NCBI RefSeq assembly: GCF_033958435.1
Contig: NC_134138.1
Coordinates: forward strand, 176,870,798 to 176,934,797
Direction: 5' to 3'
Length of the DNA: 64,000 bases
Source of the DNA: Carettochelys insculpta
Taxonomy: Eukaryota; Chordata; Testudines; Carettochelyidae
The notes below the pieces were generated by a model. The model searched no databases. It was not told where the DNA came from and was given only the letters and a program-made list of their open reading frames with translations. Position numbers and translations under genes: made by a program. Below are positions 1 to 11,574 of this stretch, in pieces; the first letter of the stretch is position 1; each line of letters opens with the position of its first letter.

Positions 1-584
1 GAGCTGGAGCACCTCCACCCTTTCTGCCAGCTCAGGTCTGTGGTGAAAGGCCACCACCCACATGAGGAGGGCTCCGATACCACCCACAGAGCCACCTGCT
101 GAAAGTTGCATGTCTGGCAATGTACCAGGAGGCCTGGGATGAGATGGCAGCCACCCTTCATGCCCTCACGGGGGCCAAAACTGCCCACCTGCCCCGGGCC
201 CCCACCCCCCCACCACAGCCCCTCCTGCAGCCCCTGCTGTCACCACCCTTCACCCAACCAGCCTCACCGCAGCTGCCTGGCTGGAACTTGGCTGGTGGCT
301 TGTGGCCAGTGCATGCCTTAGAGAGCCAGCACCCCCTGCCTCCACCCCCCCCACCCCACCTCAAGGCCAAGGCTGCTGAATCCCCCCCCACACACACACC
401 CCTACCTCCCTGTAGTCCCAGCCCCAATGGGGCCCCCAGACCCAGGGTAGTAGGGGCTCATGAAGCTGGTGTAGCTCACAGCCCTCCACCCCCACTGAGG
501 GCTGAGGTCAACCCCTCCACGTTCCAGTGCCCCATCCCAGGACCCCACTTTGTACTTATTTTTCCCCAGTCCCCCTGCCCTTAA
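1..584 (+). pseudogene. C-terminal part of the Myb/SANT-like transposon protein (copy E)
   Basis: This is the 3' end of the accessory DNA-binding protein gene of copy E; its Myb domain would lie left of the window. One frame from 120 to 584 is open. It begins with a helix-like stretch (YQEAWDEMAATLHAL) equivalent to the MERVAWDQVAGYLDTL segment of copies A and B, then becomes a long proline-rich, low-complexity tail, as in all copies here. The equivalent upstream helix (RATC.KLHVWQ) is in another frame, so a frameshift lies near 110-120. The call rests on position and on similarity to the other copies, because no catalytic or structural motif survives. Confidence 0.55.
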
Positions 585-779
585 CTAGTTCCCATTTCAT
601 CTTTTTGTTGACACAGTTGTGATATTTAAAGTGTTTACTGTCATCACCCTGCTGTCCCTCGTGCATGGTGGTGGAGCGGTGAGTGCGTGTGGAGGAGTCA
701 CAGTGGGAGTGTGATGCATGGTGAGTGAGTATGGGTGGGGGGTTGTGATGGGGGCAGTATCTAAGGGAGGGTCATTGGT

Positions 780-2110
780 GGCCCCTTGTGAAGACCTCCT
801 GCTCCCTGACCTGCACCCCATCCCAGTGAGCCTGGAGACACAGGGCAGCAGCCAGCTGCTCATAGGTAGGCCCTGCCTCGGCAGCCCACCCTGCATGAAG
901 GTCTCATGCTGACTCCCCCTGATATTGTGGAGAATGTGGCATTCCTCAGCCACAGTGGGCACACTGGATACCAGCTTCCAGGCACATCAGCCAGCACAGA
1001 AAACACCCCTTCAGGCACTGAAACATGCATTCAGCACTGTTGTGGGCCCAGTCCAGGTGGGTATTAAAAAGGCCCTGGCTTGGGTCTGTATGGCCCCTGT
1101 AGGGCTGTGTGAGCCAGGGGTGCAAGGGGTAGGTGGTATTCACCATTATACAGGGGGGCATGGTCATGTCCCCACTGGGAGCTGCCAGGGGTTGGTGGGG
1201 GGGAGGATGTAGGTCCCCTATGCCATCCTACACTCAAGCCAGGAGTTCCAGAAGACCTGGACATCCTGGGCTTGGCCTGAACAGTTCACACAGATGTTTG
1301 TAAAGCACCCATGGACGTCTACGGAGGCCAGGAGCACCCTGGTGTGGTACCCCTCTCTGGTGGTATACCCTCCAGCACTGTGGTCTGGGACCCAGGTGGC
1401 GATGTGCATCCCATCCAATGCATCAAAACGTGGGGAATCCCAGATGGCAAATCCCATGAAAGCAGTGTCTAGGTCCCTGACTTGGACAGCCCTCCATGGG
1501 AGTATGTCATTGATCACTCAGATGACTTACAGCCAATGGAGCTTGTACACTTTCATGAGTGTGTAACCAGATGCTCCAGGTTCCAACCCACCGCCTCCAG
1601 GGTCCCCTTGCCCTGGCCCTGGCCCCGGCCCCAGGCTCCCCCTTTCCCAGGAGCCCACTTCCCCCTTCTTGTGGTGAGTGTGTGACCCTAACATGCCTTA
1701 CCTCTGTGAGGATGGCCCCAATGAGCACCTTGCCAACCCTGAACTGGCATCCAACTGACTGGTGGCTGTGTGGGGTGGCCAGTTTCCAGATGGTGATGGC
1801 AACACACTTCTCCATAGGGAAAGCAGCCTACATCTGGGTGTCCTGGTGCTGAAGGACGAGGGCAAGCCAGTGACATAGCTCCAGAAACGTCCACTTGGTC
1901 ATGCATAAGTTCTGGAGCCAAAGGTTGTCATCCCATCCACCACAATGAGCTAGTCCCACCATTCAGAGCTCATGGGATAGGCTCCAAAGGCACAAGCTCA
2001 CCTGGGGGAGGGTGCACAGATGTTGCCCCAAGGAGATGGTCTGCAGAACTGGAGCCAGGTGGGTGACCCCCCCCCTCCTCCAAAGAGGTGCTGGAGGATG
2101 GTGATGAGCA
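780..2110 (-). pseudogene. HARBI1-type DDE transposase, decayed (copy E)
   Basis: The nuclease gene of copy E reads leftward. Recognisable blocks in order are WWD near 1965, then DDNLWLQNLCMTKWTFLEL, MEKCVAITIWKLATPHSH (from 1815), an intron with intact donor (GAG/GTAAGG) near 1703, then FDALDGMHIATW with the first catalytic Asp. Next come TTYPLHPWLTQPYRGH, where the second Asp is replaced by Asn (IMVN), and AHNSAECMFQCLKG with the final Glu. The tail (HILHNI) continues in another frame. Several frame changes separate these blocks. The gene converges on the Myb-like gene to its left. HARBI1-family assignment is confident; activity is excluded by the lost Asp and the frameshifts. Confidence 0.75.
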
Positions 2111-2529
2111 TTGTGGGGAGCAGGCTGACAACAGCTTCAAGGAGTTACCCATCAAGGAGCTGCTAGGTCCCATGGTGCGGGGGGCACCTCTGCAGTGGCT
2201 TTGCTCTGTGCTGAGGGTTTGCTGTGCTGCAGCCAGCCTGGCAGCCCTCAGCATGTACAAGGCAAGGGTGTCATTGGAGAGGACCTTTAAGAGACTGGCT
2301 GGCTGCAGCTCCCAAAGGGCTTGTCAGCCATGCGACCCTGTCCGCAGCATTTCCTGGCCCATTCTTTCAAAAGAGCACCTGGAGCTGTGTGGATGCTGTC
2401 TTTTGAAAGACTAGATCAAAATCTCAATCTGCTTTTGGTGTGTAGATGCTCTTTTTCAAAAGGCGACCTTCTGGAAGACATCTTCCAAATGACTAACTTT
2501 CAAAAGAGTGCTGTAGTGTAGATGTAGCC

Positions 2530-4402
2530 AATAAGAATACAATGGGTCTGAATTTTAATTTGTAAAAAGGAAGTAGTTTATTCTTAAAATAGCAGCATGA
2601 AGAGCAAACCATAGAAACACACTTGCTGAAAATTGTCATCTACATCATTTTTCTAAGGCCTATATTCAGAGATCATTTTCTTCAGTACATCACAGCAGCT
2701 GAGAACAGACTGACAGTCAACCCGACTACGGTCTTCTAGTGTATGTTGCAGGAATTCATTGCATGAATCAGAACTTACTATAGAAAGCTATCTCCAAGCC
2801 AGGTATGTATTATGAGGGGAAAAGTAAGTGTGGTGGTTGTTGTTGTCTTGGGGCGTTGTGGCCAGGTCTTGAGGGGAGTCAGTTTTAAAGTGTCCTATGG
2901 CTCCAGCAGTTACCTGGCTTTCTGCCCTCCCACTTAGGAGTTAATCACTGCCCTAGAGAGAATCTGACATATCTCTATTTATAGTTCCTTGCCCCCACAA
3001 AGTGAGCCTTAGACAATAGCCCACACATTTGTAGTATCCAGAGGCACTGAGACCTCATCTGGGGTGAGTGAAGTCTCTGTTCTACAGCTCTCAGCGGAGA
3101 AAACTTTGGCCTTTAGCTCACATAGTAGAGTGCAGGGCTTTGAACCCTATGCTCCCAGGTTCTATCCATGGGGCTGGCAACCCAGGTCTGATGGTGTTAC
3201 ATGTCTACTACAAAGCAGTCACTGGGCTCAGGAGCACAGTGTTCCAGATATTGGTTCTGTGCAGTCTGTTACAAGCACCATTCAAATACCAACAATGCAT
3301 GAGGCCATCATTCATGACAATCATCAGTTGTTCAGACGTTATAAGGGAGGCTTCAGTTCAAAATGTTACTGTCCAGCTAGCTACACGCATTTTAGAGGCA
3401 AACTATGAAATCACTGTAGAATTAAAGCCAGAAGCAAAGCCCAGGGTAATCAATGGGAGCATTTCCATTGACATTCAGTAGGCTTTGAAGAAGGCACTAA
3501 ATTGGTTGTGTTCATGACATGCACCCACAGATAATAGATTAAAACATAAAATACTCCTGCTGGCAGCTTACAGCATAATGCTGCTTTATTGCTTAGAATT
3601 CTATATAATAATGCACATGAACCTAAAAACAAAGAGACAGGGCATGCTGCATTCTAAACCAAAGGCACAGTCCATTACTCCTTACTCCAGGCTTGCTGCT
3701 GACTGCTGCTAGGCCCAGACTGCAGGCTTCCCTATAGCGCACCCTCTTGCAAGCATGAACAGGAGAACGCCCTGCACAGTTAAAAATACCACAAAACCCC
3801 CTCTGCGGAATGATTATGTTTCTGATCTTAGCTGAGATGTTATACGTTTGACAAAGTAGTCTGAGTAATCATATTAGATGTATTCATGTGAGGCCTGACT
3901 ACCAGAGCTGGTTTTTCTTTCCCCACCCCCCTTGTTCTCATTGAGATTTTGCTCAGGTTGCTTTCTCATTTTAATCAGACCTTTCCCTCTCTTCTCAAGT
4001 GGTATCACAACTTAGAGACAAGAGTCTTGTTTCACAAACAATTGTTCTCCGTCTTTGTGCTGCATCTCACAGAATTTTCTAATGCTTTCAGCAATGCTGG
4101 AAACTGCACAGTTGAAACTGGCATTTTCAGCAGTTTTAATATTCTGCATAGACATAGCATCTGAACTTTGTGCTAAGGTGCTTGTCTTATGATTAGCTTC
4201 CTTAACGTTGTTAAGCATAGCATAGCTAATATACTTGCAAATGGCACATTGTACAGGGGTCATTTTCTTTTGTGTCCTTCCCTTGAAAGAAAACATTTGT
4301 TTAACACATGGTTCTTCTGAATTTATTTTGCTTTAGCATAGGTTAACTGCTTTGGGTCTTAATATTGTTATTAATTAGGGTCACATTCTGACATGCTTAC
4401 TC
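2530..4402. other. AT-rich sequence without a gene
   Basis: Apart from a SINE-like segment at about 3105-3260, nothing recognisable is seen. Two overlapping ORFs of 114 and 137 codons at 3064-3481 cover that segment and look accidental. Confidence 0.5.
3105..3260 (+). repeat. tRNA-derived SINE-like segment
   Basis: TTAGCTCACATAGTAGAGTG at 3112-3131 resembles a tRNA A box. GGTTCTATCC at 3160-3169 resembles a B box (GGTTCRATCC) at about the normal spacing. The run after the B box does not look like tRNA, as expected of a SINE body. Chelonian tRNA-derived SINEs have this form. The copy is old and its ends are unclear. Confidence 0.5.
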
Positions 4403-4405
4403 AAG

Positions 4406-4813
4406 AGCTGTGTCTGCATGGCTCCTCCCTTTTGGAAGGGGCATGCAAATATGGCTGATCAGAAATACAAATGAGGCACAGATTTAACTATCTAATGCCT
4501 CATTTGCATATTCCTGCATGATCTGGCTTCCGGAAGAGCCATTTCTGGAATTCAAAGCAGCCGTGTGGACAGGATTCCTTCAAAAGTTAAAAAGCACCCT
4601 TCTTCCTGAGAAAAATATAAAGGAGGAAGGGTGCTTCTGAAAAGGGGATTCCATCCTCACAGCTGCTTTGGCTTCCGGAAATGGCTCTTCCAAAAGCCAG
4701 GTCATGCAGGAATATGCAAATGAGGCATGAGGTATTTAACTCTGTGCTTCATTTGCATTTCCAGTCACATTTGCATGCCCCTTCCCAAAGGGAGGGGCCA
4801 TGTGGACACAGCT
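4406..4813. mobile_element. Fold-back MITE, 408 bp, TSD AAG
   Basis: Two arms of about 200 bases are inverted copies around a centre near 4612. The outer ends are AGCTGTGTCTGCATGG and CCATGTGGACACAGCT. The arms share CTTCCGGAA, ATTTGCAT and AAAGCACCCTTCTTCCT-type blocks. The sequence AAG directly precedes the left end (4403-4405) and follows the right end (4814-4816), giving a 3-bp target duplication of Harbinger length. There is no coding capacity. Half of a related sequence recurs at 6862-7000. Confidence 0.8.
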
Positions 4814-5072
4814 AAGTTGAGTAGTATCTTATTCCATAGGGATCTCTATGAAGTCCAATAGGGCTGTTCAAAATGACAACACATCAGAATTAGTGACTAA
4901 TGTAGCTCTGGCCGTGGGTTTCCAGGTGTTTTAAGGAAAAGCAATGTCAATAAGCAAGTATGTACTGCTGCAAGCTACAAATGTGACATAAAATTCAATA
5001 GTAAGAAACATACAAACAATGTTAGCAACAACAAAGAAGTTGCATTTGAAGCCTGCCCTAAACGGTTGTAAC

Positions 5073-5312
5073 TGGGGTTACATCTACACTTTTGGGAAGA
5101 TCCATGCTGCTGCTGTTGATCTTCTGAAGTTCAATTTAGCGCACCTGCACTAGCTCCAGCATCCCCCCCATTAGGTGTAGGGGAAGTCAAAGGGATCCTC
5201 AGTGGAGGCTGTGCATAAGCCTGAATTAAGGTGCATCAGCTCCAGCTATGTCATTAATACAACTGGAGCTGTGTACCTTAATTCCACCTTCTCCTTGAGT
5301 GCAGACCTGCCT
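5073..5312. mobile_element. MITE with TACATCTACAC-type ends
   Basis: The left end GGGGTTACATCTACACTTT and the right end GAGTGCAGACCTGCC resemble the GGCTACGTCTACAC inverted ends of other MITEs here. The interior has an imperfect inverted AGCTCCAG/CTGGAGCT pair. Exact ends and target duplication were not resolved. Confidence 0.5.
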
Positions 5313-6479
5313 TGGTTTCACAAGCTAGACATTCGAAAGAAATATGCCAAACAAAAGCCATGTGGTTAGAAGTCAATGTCTTTACTGACTTCAGTGAGGT
5401 TTGCATTAGGCCATAATGCAGAACGTATGACAGACTGAGTCTTCATGTGGGACTATTCCAAACTCAAATATATCTTACCTTTGGGAACTACTCCTTGATG
5501 TACATCCTAAATCTTCCCTGATGACGGTCATGCCATTATTCCTAAAGGAATAATGATCCCCCTAAATAATTTCTCTCCTTCCTTGATGGTTATACCTTTA
5601 GAATGCACGTGGAAACTTTTTATACTTTACCTTTATCATTGTTTTATCAACCTCAGTCCTTCAATCCAGTCCTTTCAATGATTTTTCATAAGATAGTCCT
5701 TCCAATCTCTTTACAGAGAAAAGAACCCTAAAAGTTAACAATAAAACCTTAAATGAATTCACCTCTGCCAGTAAGACTTTATATGCATCTTAAAAGCAAA
5801 GTGAAAGTCCACAGAGGTAACAGCAGCAGAGTAAGAAATTCATGATACTGTAAATCCAATTAGCTGGATTGGATAAATTGAACTGATTGCAAAATCTGAA
5901 CAGACAACACTAGGATGTTAGAAAAATAAACACAGCCTTAAACAAGACTTTGTCACAATGCTATGAACTAGAACAGATGTTCTCAAACTTTTTCCTCAGA
6001 AGAATACCAATACAACCTCCTACTAGACAGCTAGCAAAAATAAACCTGGCTTGTCACTACAACTTTCAGAACGGCACCAACAATAGCTCCAATGGAACAG
6101 TGCTTCCATGGTAATAAAGCTCAAGAAGGGATTCACAAATTTACTCCCTTCTTTGGTCATTCACTTCCCTCCAGAACAACCATTGTTTTATGAAGTTAAG
6201 TGCTACAATGTTGCTTGCATTCTTTCAGTGTTTCTCTTATCCCTGATGCTTCTCTATTAGATTTTGATTACCAAGCAGCATCCAAGAAGTTTTAAATCTA
6301 GGAAAAATGCATCTGCCATTGCTGAGTCTGGCCTATATTATTTACAGCTGCACTACATTTAGATACAACTATCAAGCTGTGTAAATCAGCTCTCTGAAGG
6401 TTCACTAATGCTTATTTATTCATATTCCAAATGTGTGTTGTAATTATGAGAAGCTTCCGGTAATTCAAGCAGAAATCTA
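5313..6479. other. AT-rich sequence without a gene
   Basis: No credible ORF is present. A fragment at about 5977-6040 starts CAGATGTTCTCAAACTTTTT, like hAT terminal sequences. GAAGTCAATG...CTGACTTC near 5370-5395 is a small inverted repeat of a kind seen elsewhere in the window. Confidence 0.45.
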
Positions 6480-7008
6480 AGGCTACGTCTACACAGGCAG
6501 CCACTATCGACAGAGAAACCTCGGTCAAGAGATTGTGACTACACATAAAAGCGGCTTGAAAGAGCAAGCCACTCAGTCAACAGAGAGCACTCAGACTGCC
6601 CTGCCCTCGCTCAACAGAAAGACTGACTAGAAGTTCTGCAAACAGGGTTGCCCAGGGAACAGGACATCCTCTCTATCAACAGAAGCGTCTACATGGGCAC
6701 TTTGTTGACAGCGGCATTATACCTGATTGGTCAGAGGCATAAAGCTGCCCTCTGAACAGCTGAGTTTTGTCAACAAACTCACAACAGAGCTTTTAACTGA
6801 GTAGATGCTCAGCGAGTTTTGTTGACCAAAGCCCGGTTTTGTTGACAGAGGCAGATCATTCCCACATGATATGGCTTCTGGAAGAACCATTTCCAGAAGC
6901 CAAAGCAGCCATGAGGATGGGATTCCTTAGAAAGGAAACCCTCCTTTTGAAAGCACCCTTCTTCCTATTTTTTCCCCCCAGGAAGAAGGGTAGATGTAGG
7001 CGTAGCCT
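6480..7008. mobile_element. Chimeric MITE
   Basis: The left terminus AGGCTACGTCTACAC follows TA at 6478-6479, and the right terminus is CGTAGCCT at 7001-7008. From the left end to about 6855 the body is the TCAACAGA-rich family also present at 11668-12025 and 18959-19390. From about 6862 to 7000 it is one arm of the 4406-4813 fold-back family (GGCTTCTGGAAGAACC, AAAGCACCCTTCTTCCT). Insertion plus deletion, or template switching, would explain the hybrid. Confidence 0.65.
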
Positions 7009-7655
7009 AAGACTGCAGAGTCAATGGAAGATCACAGGACTTTACATAAACCCTGTGATAAGAAAGTTCCATAAGTAGACATATTGTGGAGAACTTAGAT
7101 CCTTTTTAGCTAGGACCCCTAGTTTTGAATGATCCCAGGGCCACCATAAAAAAAGAGTAATCACATTTTATTCAAATGCTTAGAATTACAAATCAGTTTA
7201 TGCATTTGCCTGAATCAGAACCCATGTGAATTATAGAGAAGATGGTCAGCTTTCCTTTGAAGCTTTAGTTGTTGTCCACTGCCAGAAGCAACTCGTGGAT
7301 CAGAGTCCTGAAACTGATGCAATTGTCTAATCTGGTTCAGTAAAATTTACATTCCCATCAATTAATAGTTTGTTGTATGCATTACGTGCAAATCAAATGA
7401 CGTTCAGTTCACAATACACATATTTGGTACTTTTAAAACTTCAGTTTTCACCAAGCTGAAAACTACCGTAAACCAAATTATTTGGGAGAAAGAGTAGAAA
7501 CAAAAATATGAATAACAATTTGAAACTAGTTAAGTGCATTTTACTAGATTCCTCAAAAGCCACACTCATGGAAGAAAGCCATACTAGTTAAAAGATAACT
7601 TTGCTTAGTGGGGAAGATAAAATAGAAGAGAAGTAACAGAGAAGTAGCCATGTTA
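7009..7655. other. AT-rich sequence without a gene
   Basis: I see no repeat ends, RNA gene or coding signal in this stretch. Confidence 0.4.
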
Positions 7656-7908
7656 GGGCTTGTCGACACCACCTCCCTCCTTTGAAGGGAGGATGGTAAG
7701 TCGGGTGTCAGGAGATTATTAATGAAGTGCTGCGGTGCATATGCAGCACTTCATTAAGCTAATTCTCCCCCAGGGCAACTCTGAAGCATTAAATTTTGAA
7801 GTGCCGGCTCACTTGTAGCCACAGCTAACCCACCGGTACTTAGAAGTACCTGGGCAACTTCAAACCCCCTTTACTCCTTTGAAGTAGGGAGGTAGTGTAA
7901 ACAAGCCC
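7656..7908. mobile_element. Harbinger-type MITE, 253 bp, TSD TTA
   Basis: The ends GGGCTTGTCGACACCAC and GTAGTGTAAACAAGCCC form an inverted repeat, flanked by TTA at 7653-7655 and 7909-7911, the classical PIF/Harbinger target duplication. Inside are a CCTTTGAAGGGAGG palindrome and a GCAGCACTTCATTA hairpin. It is non-coding. Confidence 0.85.
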
Positions 7909-7924
7909 TTAGTCTGTAGCCTAA

Positions 7925-8780
7925 CAAAACAAAAGTCATGTAGCCCTTTGAAGGCTAACAAAATAATGTATTAAGTGATGAGTGTTCATGGAGCAGACCC
8001 ACTTCATCAGATCTGGAGATAGCACTGTACTGGAAATGGTGCTGAAAGTGAATTGATATGATGATTATATAACAAAGGGATACAGACCAAAAGTGTGAAA
8101 AGAAAACTGACAAATTAGATACATAGGACGGGGCAGGGGGCGCAAAGGGTTGGGAGAAGAGGGGAGAGAAAAACTTACTTACTGAAAGTGTAAATTAAAT
8201 TAAGTGACTTGCCTGAGATCACAACAAATATCAAAGATAGGGAAGCTGTCTTCGTAATGTGTAAAGTAATTGTTATCTCCATTAAGACCAAGTTGCAAAG
8301 TACAAATCTGAGCATAAACTCTAGTTCACGTTTCCCTTTGTAATCTGGTGTTAAAATCTCTCTGTTTTGAGATGCATATTCTCAGGTCTTTAACAGTGTG
8401 GCCCACTCCACTGAAACGCTTGCTGACAGATTTGTGTGTATTCCCATTCCTAATGTCTGCTTTGGACACATTCATTCTTTAGTGAAGTGATTGTTCAGTC
8501 TGTTCAATATACATGGCAGAGGAGCATTGCTGGCACATGATGATATCTATAACATTGGTTGAGGTACAGATATATGAGCCCATAATTCTGTAATTGACAT
8601 GGTTAGGTCCAGTGATGGTGTCTTCAGAATAAATGTGGACAAAGTTGGCACCAGGGTTTGTTGCAAGGAAAAGGTCCAGGATTAGTAATAGTGTGCTATA
8701 GCCTGTGATTGGCTAGTGAGAATTTTCCTGAGGTTACGTGATTGTATGTAGAAGAGAATAGGCCTCTACACTTTAAAAAT
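7925..8780 (-). mobile_element. Penelope-like retroelement, 5'-truncated, with 3' tail
   Basis: Read on the minus strand, an endonuclease fragment (8740 to about 8375) is followed by an AT-rich 3' UTR and ends in a characteristic tail (8016 down to 7925). That tail has CTGATGA, a GTGGGTCTGCTCCAT hairpin, then ACTCATCACTTAATA and TTTTGTTAGCCTT. Finding the tail joined to the endonuclease identifies the detached tails at 11.6, 12.4, 36.7 and 41.4 kb as PLE-type. A MIR-like run (AAGTGACTTGCCTGAGATCA) lies at about 8200-8222. Confidence 0.75.
8375..8740 (-). pseudogene. GIY-YIG endonuclease domain of a Penelope-like element, decayed
   Basis: Translation of the minus strand gives CNKPWCQLCPHIYSEDTIT (a Cys-rich linker), then YICTSTNVIDIIMCQQC, MYIEQTEQSLH, a TAA stop, RMNVSKADIRNGNTHKSVS and FSGVGHTVKDLRI. 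This is the order seen in the URI/GIY-YIG endonuclease of Penelope-like elements, which nicks target DNA for reverse transcription. The YIG tripeptide has become YIE, and at least one stop interrupts the frame, so it is dead. The reverse transcriptase domain, which would lie at higher coordinates, is missing: I recognise nothing beyond about 8780. Confidence 0.8.
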
Positions 8781-10823
8781 GACACTTCTGTCTTAACATT
8801 TTAACCTAAAGTGAGCAGTAATTTGTTTTCTATATCCTTTCTCATATTGTCTCTCTCATCAAGAGAAAGTATATCTTTTGATCTTCTCAGGATCAGGTCT
8901 TGAGACTGCAAATCATAGGTGACATTGTCAGGAAATGCCCAGCAAGTTCTAGCAGGCATCCATATTTCCATTGATGAAAAGGCTCCTGTTTGTAGAGAAT
9001 CCTATGTCCCTACCAAAATAATGTAGATGAAACCCTTTCCATTTTTTCCTGGGCCTGGTCAATACATTGTAGATGGATACAGCACAATCCTTAAGTGAAA
9101 TGTCTAAATCTTCAAATGAAGTGTCCAAATCCTCCTTAGAACAAATATATAGTGAACTATATCCCAGCCTCAAAGTATGCTGAAAAAATGGCTTAATGTG
9201 TGAATCTCAGAGAGGATCTATTCCTTTTAATTGAATTCAGTTGTGGCTTTGTCATGTGAGGACTACCAAGACATATTTTTAAATAAAATTATTGTTTTTT
9301 TTTAACATTATTCTAATGCCAGAAGAGACAAGGACAATAGACTAATCTGACCTTTATAATATAAGCCATGGGAATTTGCCCTGTAGTCCAAGCACTGAGC
9401 CCAGTAATTTGATTCAAACCTCATAGCATAATTGTTCTTCTATTGTAGTAGTGGATTGTTGAAATGGACTCTTGGCTGGAGCTGTGGAACACATGGCATT
9501 GGGATCAAAGCGATTTATGCAAGCATCAAGAGCTCTTTCACATCGTAGGTCTTTGCACCTTCATTCAATTTCAGTACCAAACTACCTCAAACGCTCAGTA
9601 CAAAAATTCAATTACAAAGTGTTAGCTGATTTCATGTCAAAAAAAATAAGCTTGCTTAATACTTCAGCTGGAGCCACATAAAACTGAGACCAAATTCATT
9701 CAAAGGGCTTATAAACCTTAATGATTCTTTCAGCAAACCTCAGATTAGATTTCAGTCTGTGATGCAACCCTGACCACGGCAACTTTCACTTCAAGATTTA
9801 TTAAGAACATTTTTTTCAGATATCCACTTATGATTTTTGTTTATGAAATTTTGTCGTGGAATTAGATTCTTTTGGCATTTAGCATCTTCTGCGGAACTTT
9901 GATACAGTACTTAACAGAACCTCAAATAATATATTACATATATTTAATGAGACTGTAGCTTGTTGATTGCTCTTTGAGTTCATTCTCTGTGTTTTATTAA
10001 ACATTGAATAATTTCTGTTCCACTCTTCTTTCTGAGATATCATTTGATCTCTTTTTCCTCAACTGATTTACTATAGCCTGTCAGAAAGATTTTCTCTATC
10101 TACATTTCACTTTCAAAGAGCTTCCAATTTTAATGAACTGTTGTGTGGAATTTTTTTTTTGGTTGCTCCCTATTTATTATCCATTAAAAGCCAACAACTT
10201 AAAGAAGATTTATTTAACTCAAAAGCAATCAACCTGTTTCAGAACTAAGAGCAGTGTTGGGGTGCTAGTGGCTTCTGTTCTGTTTCTGTTGTTCATCTAT
10301 TTCCCTACCCCACCCCATGTTCTTTCACCTATGAGGCAATACCAGCAGACAACAGAACAAACGTTTAGCTACAGCCTGACGTAGGAAGGGCATAGTGCAC
10401 CTTTGTGGTTTCATCCTGCAGAACTTTACACACTTTGGCAAGACTCTTACAAATAGCACAGCCCTGAACAAAAAGTATTTCATTTTTTCCATGGCACATG
10501 CCAAGTTTGTGAGAAATTTGGCATGAAAACTCAATTATGTCCTTGAAAACTATTGGCTTCTCAGCTGAGACTAACGATACAGGTGCTGTATAGTTCCGGG
10601 TGTGATGATGGTTTCTGTATCAGGGATACTTATCCAATGGAGAGTCATGTTGAGACCAATTTGTGCATAGATCACCAATGAACCTCAAAGGATAATGAGT
10701 TTAGTTATCAATGACTTGGCCTGGAATTGAACCTGTAACTTGGTGACAAAGGGCTTCTGCTTTTATACCAACAGCAAGAGCCTATGTCTCATCCCAAACA
10801 CTTCTGCGCTCCTTTTTAATTCA
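8781..10823. other. AT-rich sequence without a gene
   Basis: No credible coding region is present. A weak minus-strand CR1-like fragment may lie at 9310-9400 (CCAGAAGAGAC...CTAATCTGACC...ATAAGCCATGGG). The 69-83 codon ORFs here show no domain. Confidence 0.4.
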
Positions 10824-11116
10824 ATGAAATCCCCTGTAGGACAAAGACAGTTTTACAGGACTAGGTGGGATCTGGGATCTGCTCTTGAGGGCTCTCTATA
10901 TACCCAGTGTCAAAAAAAAGTTGTCGCTTTTTGATAGGCTGATGTGTTAACTCAAGTAGTAAAAGTGAAGAGTATTGACAGTTACAGGGAATACATCTTT
11001 TCACAACTTTTGGCAGTTAGAGCTCAAAGTGGATGAAGCTTTCCCTAATATCAACACTTGTAATGTTCCACTTGGTCCTATACAATTCTTCTTGTCCTCC
11101 AGGGGATTTCATTGAA
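10824..11116. repeat. Imperfect inverted repeat, arms about 50 bp
   Basis: TCAATGAAATCCCCTGTAGG at about 10822-10841 pairs with CCTCCAGGGGATTTCATTGA at 11097-11116. The pairing continues inward for about 30 more bases with mismatches (ACAGGACTAGGTGGGAT against GTTCCACTTGGTCCTAT). Similarity also extends weakly outward. The loop is about 190 bp. It looks like an old fold-back element, but no family is recognised and no target duplication was found. Confidence 0.6.
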
Positions 11117-11342
11117 CAGCAAGGGGTGCCAGTACAAATAATGTCCCTTTTGACAGGGCAGGACCAAATTAAAGGGCAGGTCTGTTTATAGTGCCAAGAT
11201 AAAGGAAATGAGATTGGACTGTCTGAATATGGGCAGATATAGAGTACTTGGCACTGTTTATAAAATAACAGGATAATCATTGTCTTTGGTGTGACTGAAC
11301 AAAATCTATGTATGCTATCTCAAAAATATTTTAAATAAAGTA

Positions 11343-11540
11343 CAGGTTGAACCTCTCTAGTCCAACACCCTGGGGATCTGACTGGAGCCAAACCAGGAAA
11401 GTTGCTGAACCATGGGAATTCATATTATCTAGTAGCATTAGCAACACTTCCACTGCTTACCACTAAATGTCTACTAAGAGCCCGGTAGGTTAGGCCACAG
11501 TAAACTTGGCCATACCCATGATAAGTGGATATTCAAGCAT
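11343..11540 (+). mobile_element. Tigger/mariner-like non-autonomous element
   Basis: The sequence starts ACAGGTTGAACCTCTCTAGT, matching the left end of the element that hosts Harbinger copy A (53388). The inner block AACACTTCCACTG also matches, and GTAAACTTGGCCATACCCAT near 11502 matches the right half of that element near 57670. The right end is lost near a PLE tail at 11575. Confidence 0.6.
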
Positions 11541-11574
11541 TTTATTGACAAAACCCTGCAGAATGCCCACAGAC

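Larger units (their letters stand above)
1..2529. mobile_element. Harbinger-type DNA transposon, copy E (left-truncated by window edge)
   Basis: The right end reads GTGTAGATGTAGCC at 2516-2529, matching the terminal inverted repeat style of the other four copies here. Inside, the end of the Myb-like gene runs rightward and a HARBI1-type transposase runs leftward, the same convergent layout as copies A and C. The left end lies outside the window, so length and target duplication cannot be judged. The last 180 bases are rich in TTTTGAAAGA-type segments, the subterminal motif also seen near the end of copy C. Confidence 0.8.

Noticed and set aside
3064..3481. Two overlapping ORFs of 114 and 137 codons
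   Set aside because: They run in different frames over a SINE-like segment with tRNA-type boxes and show no domain.
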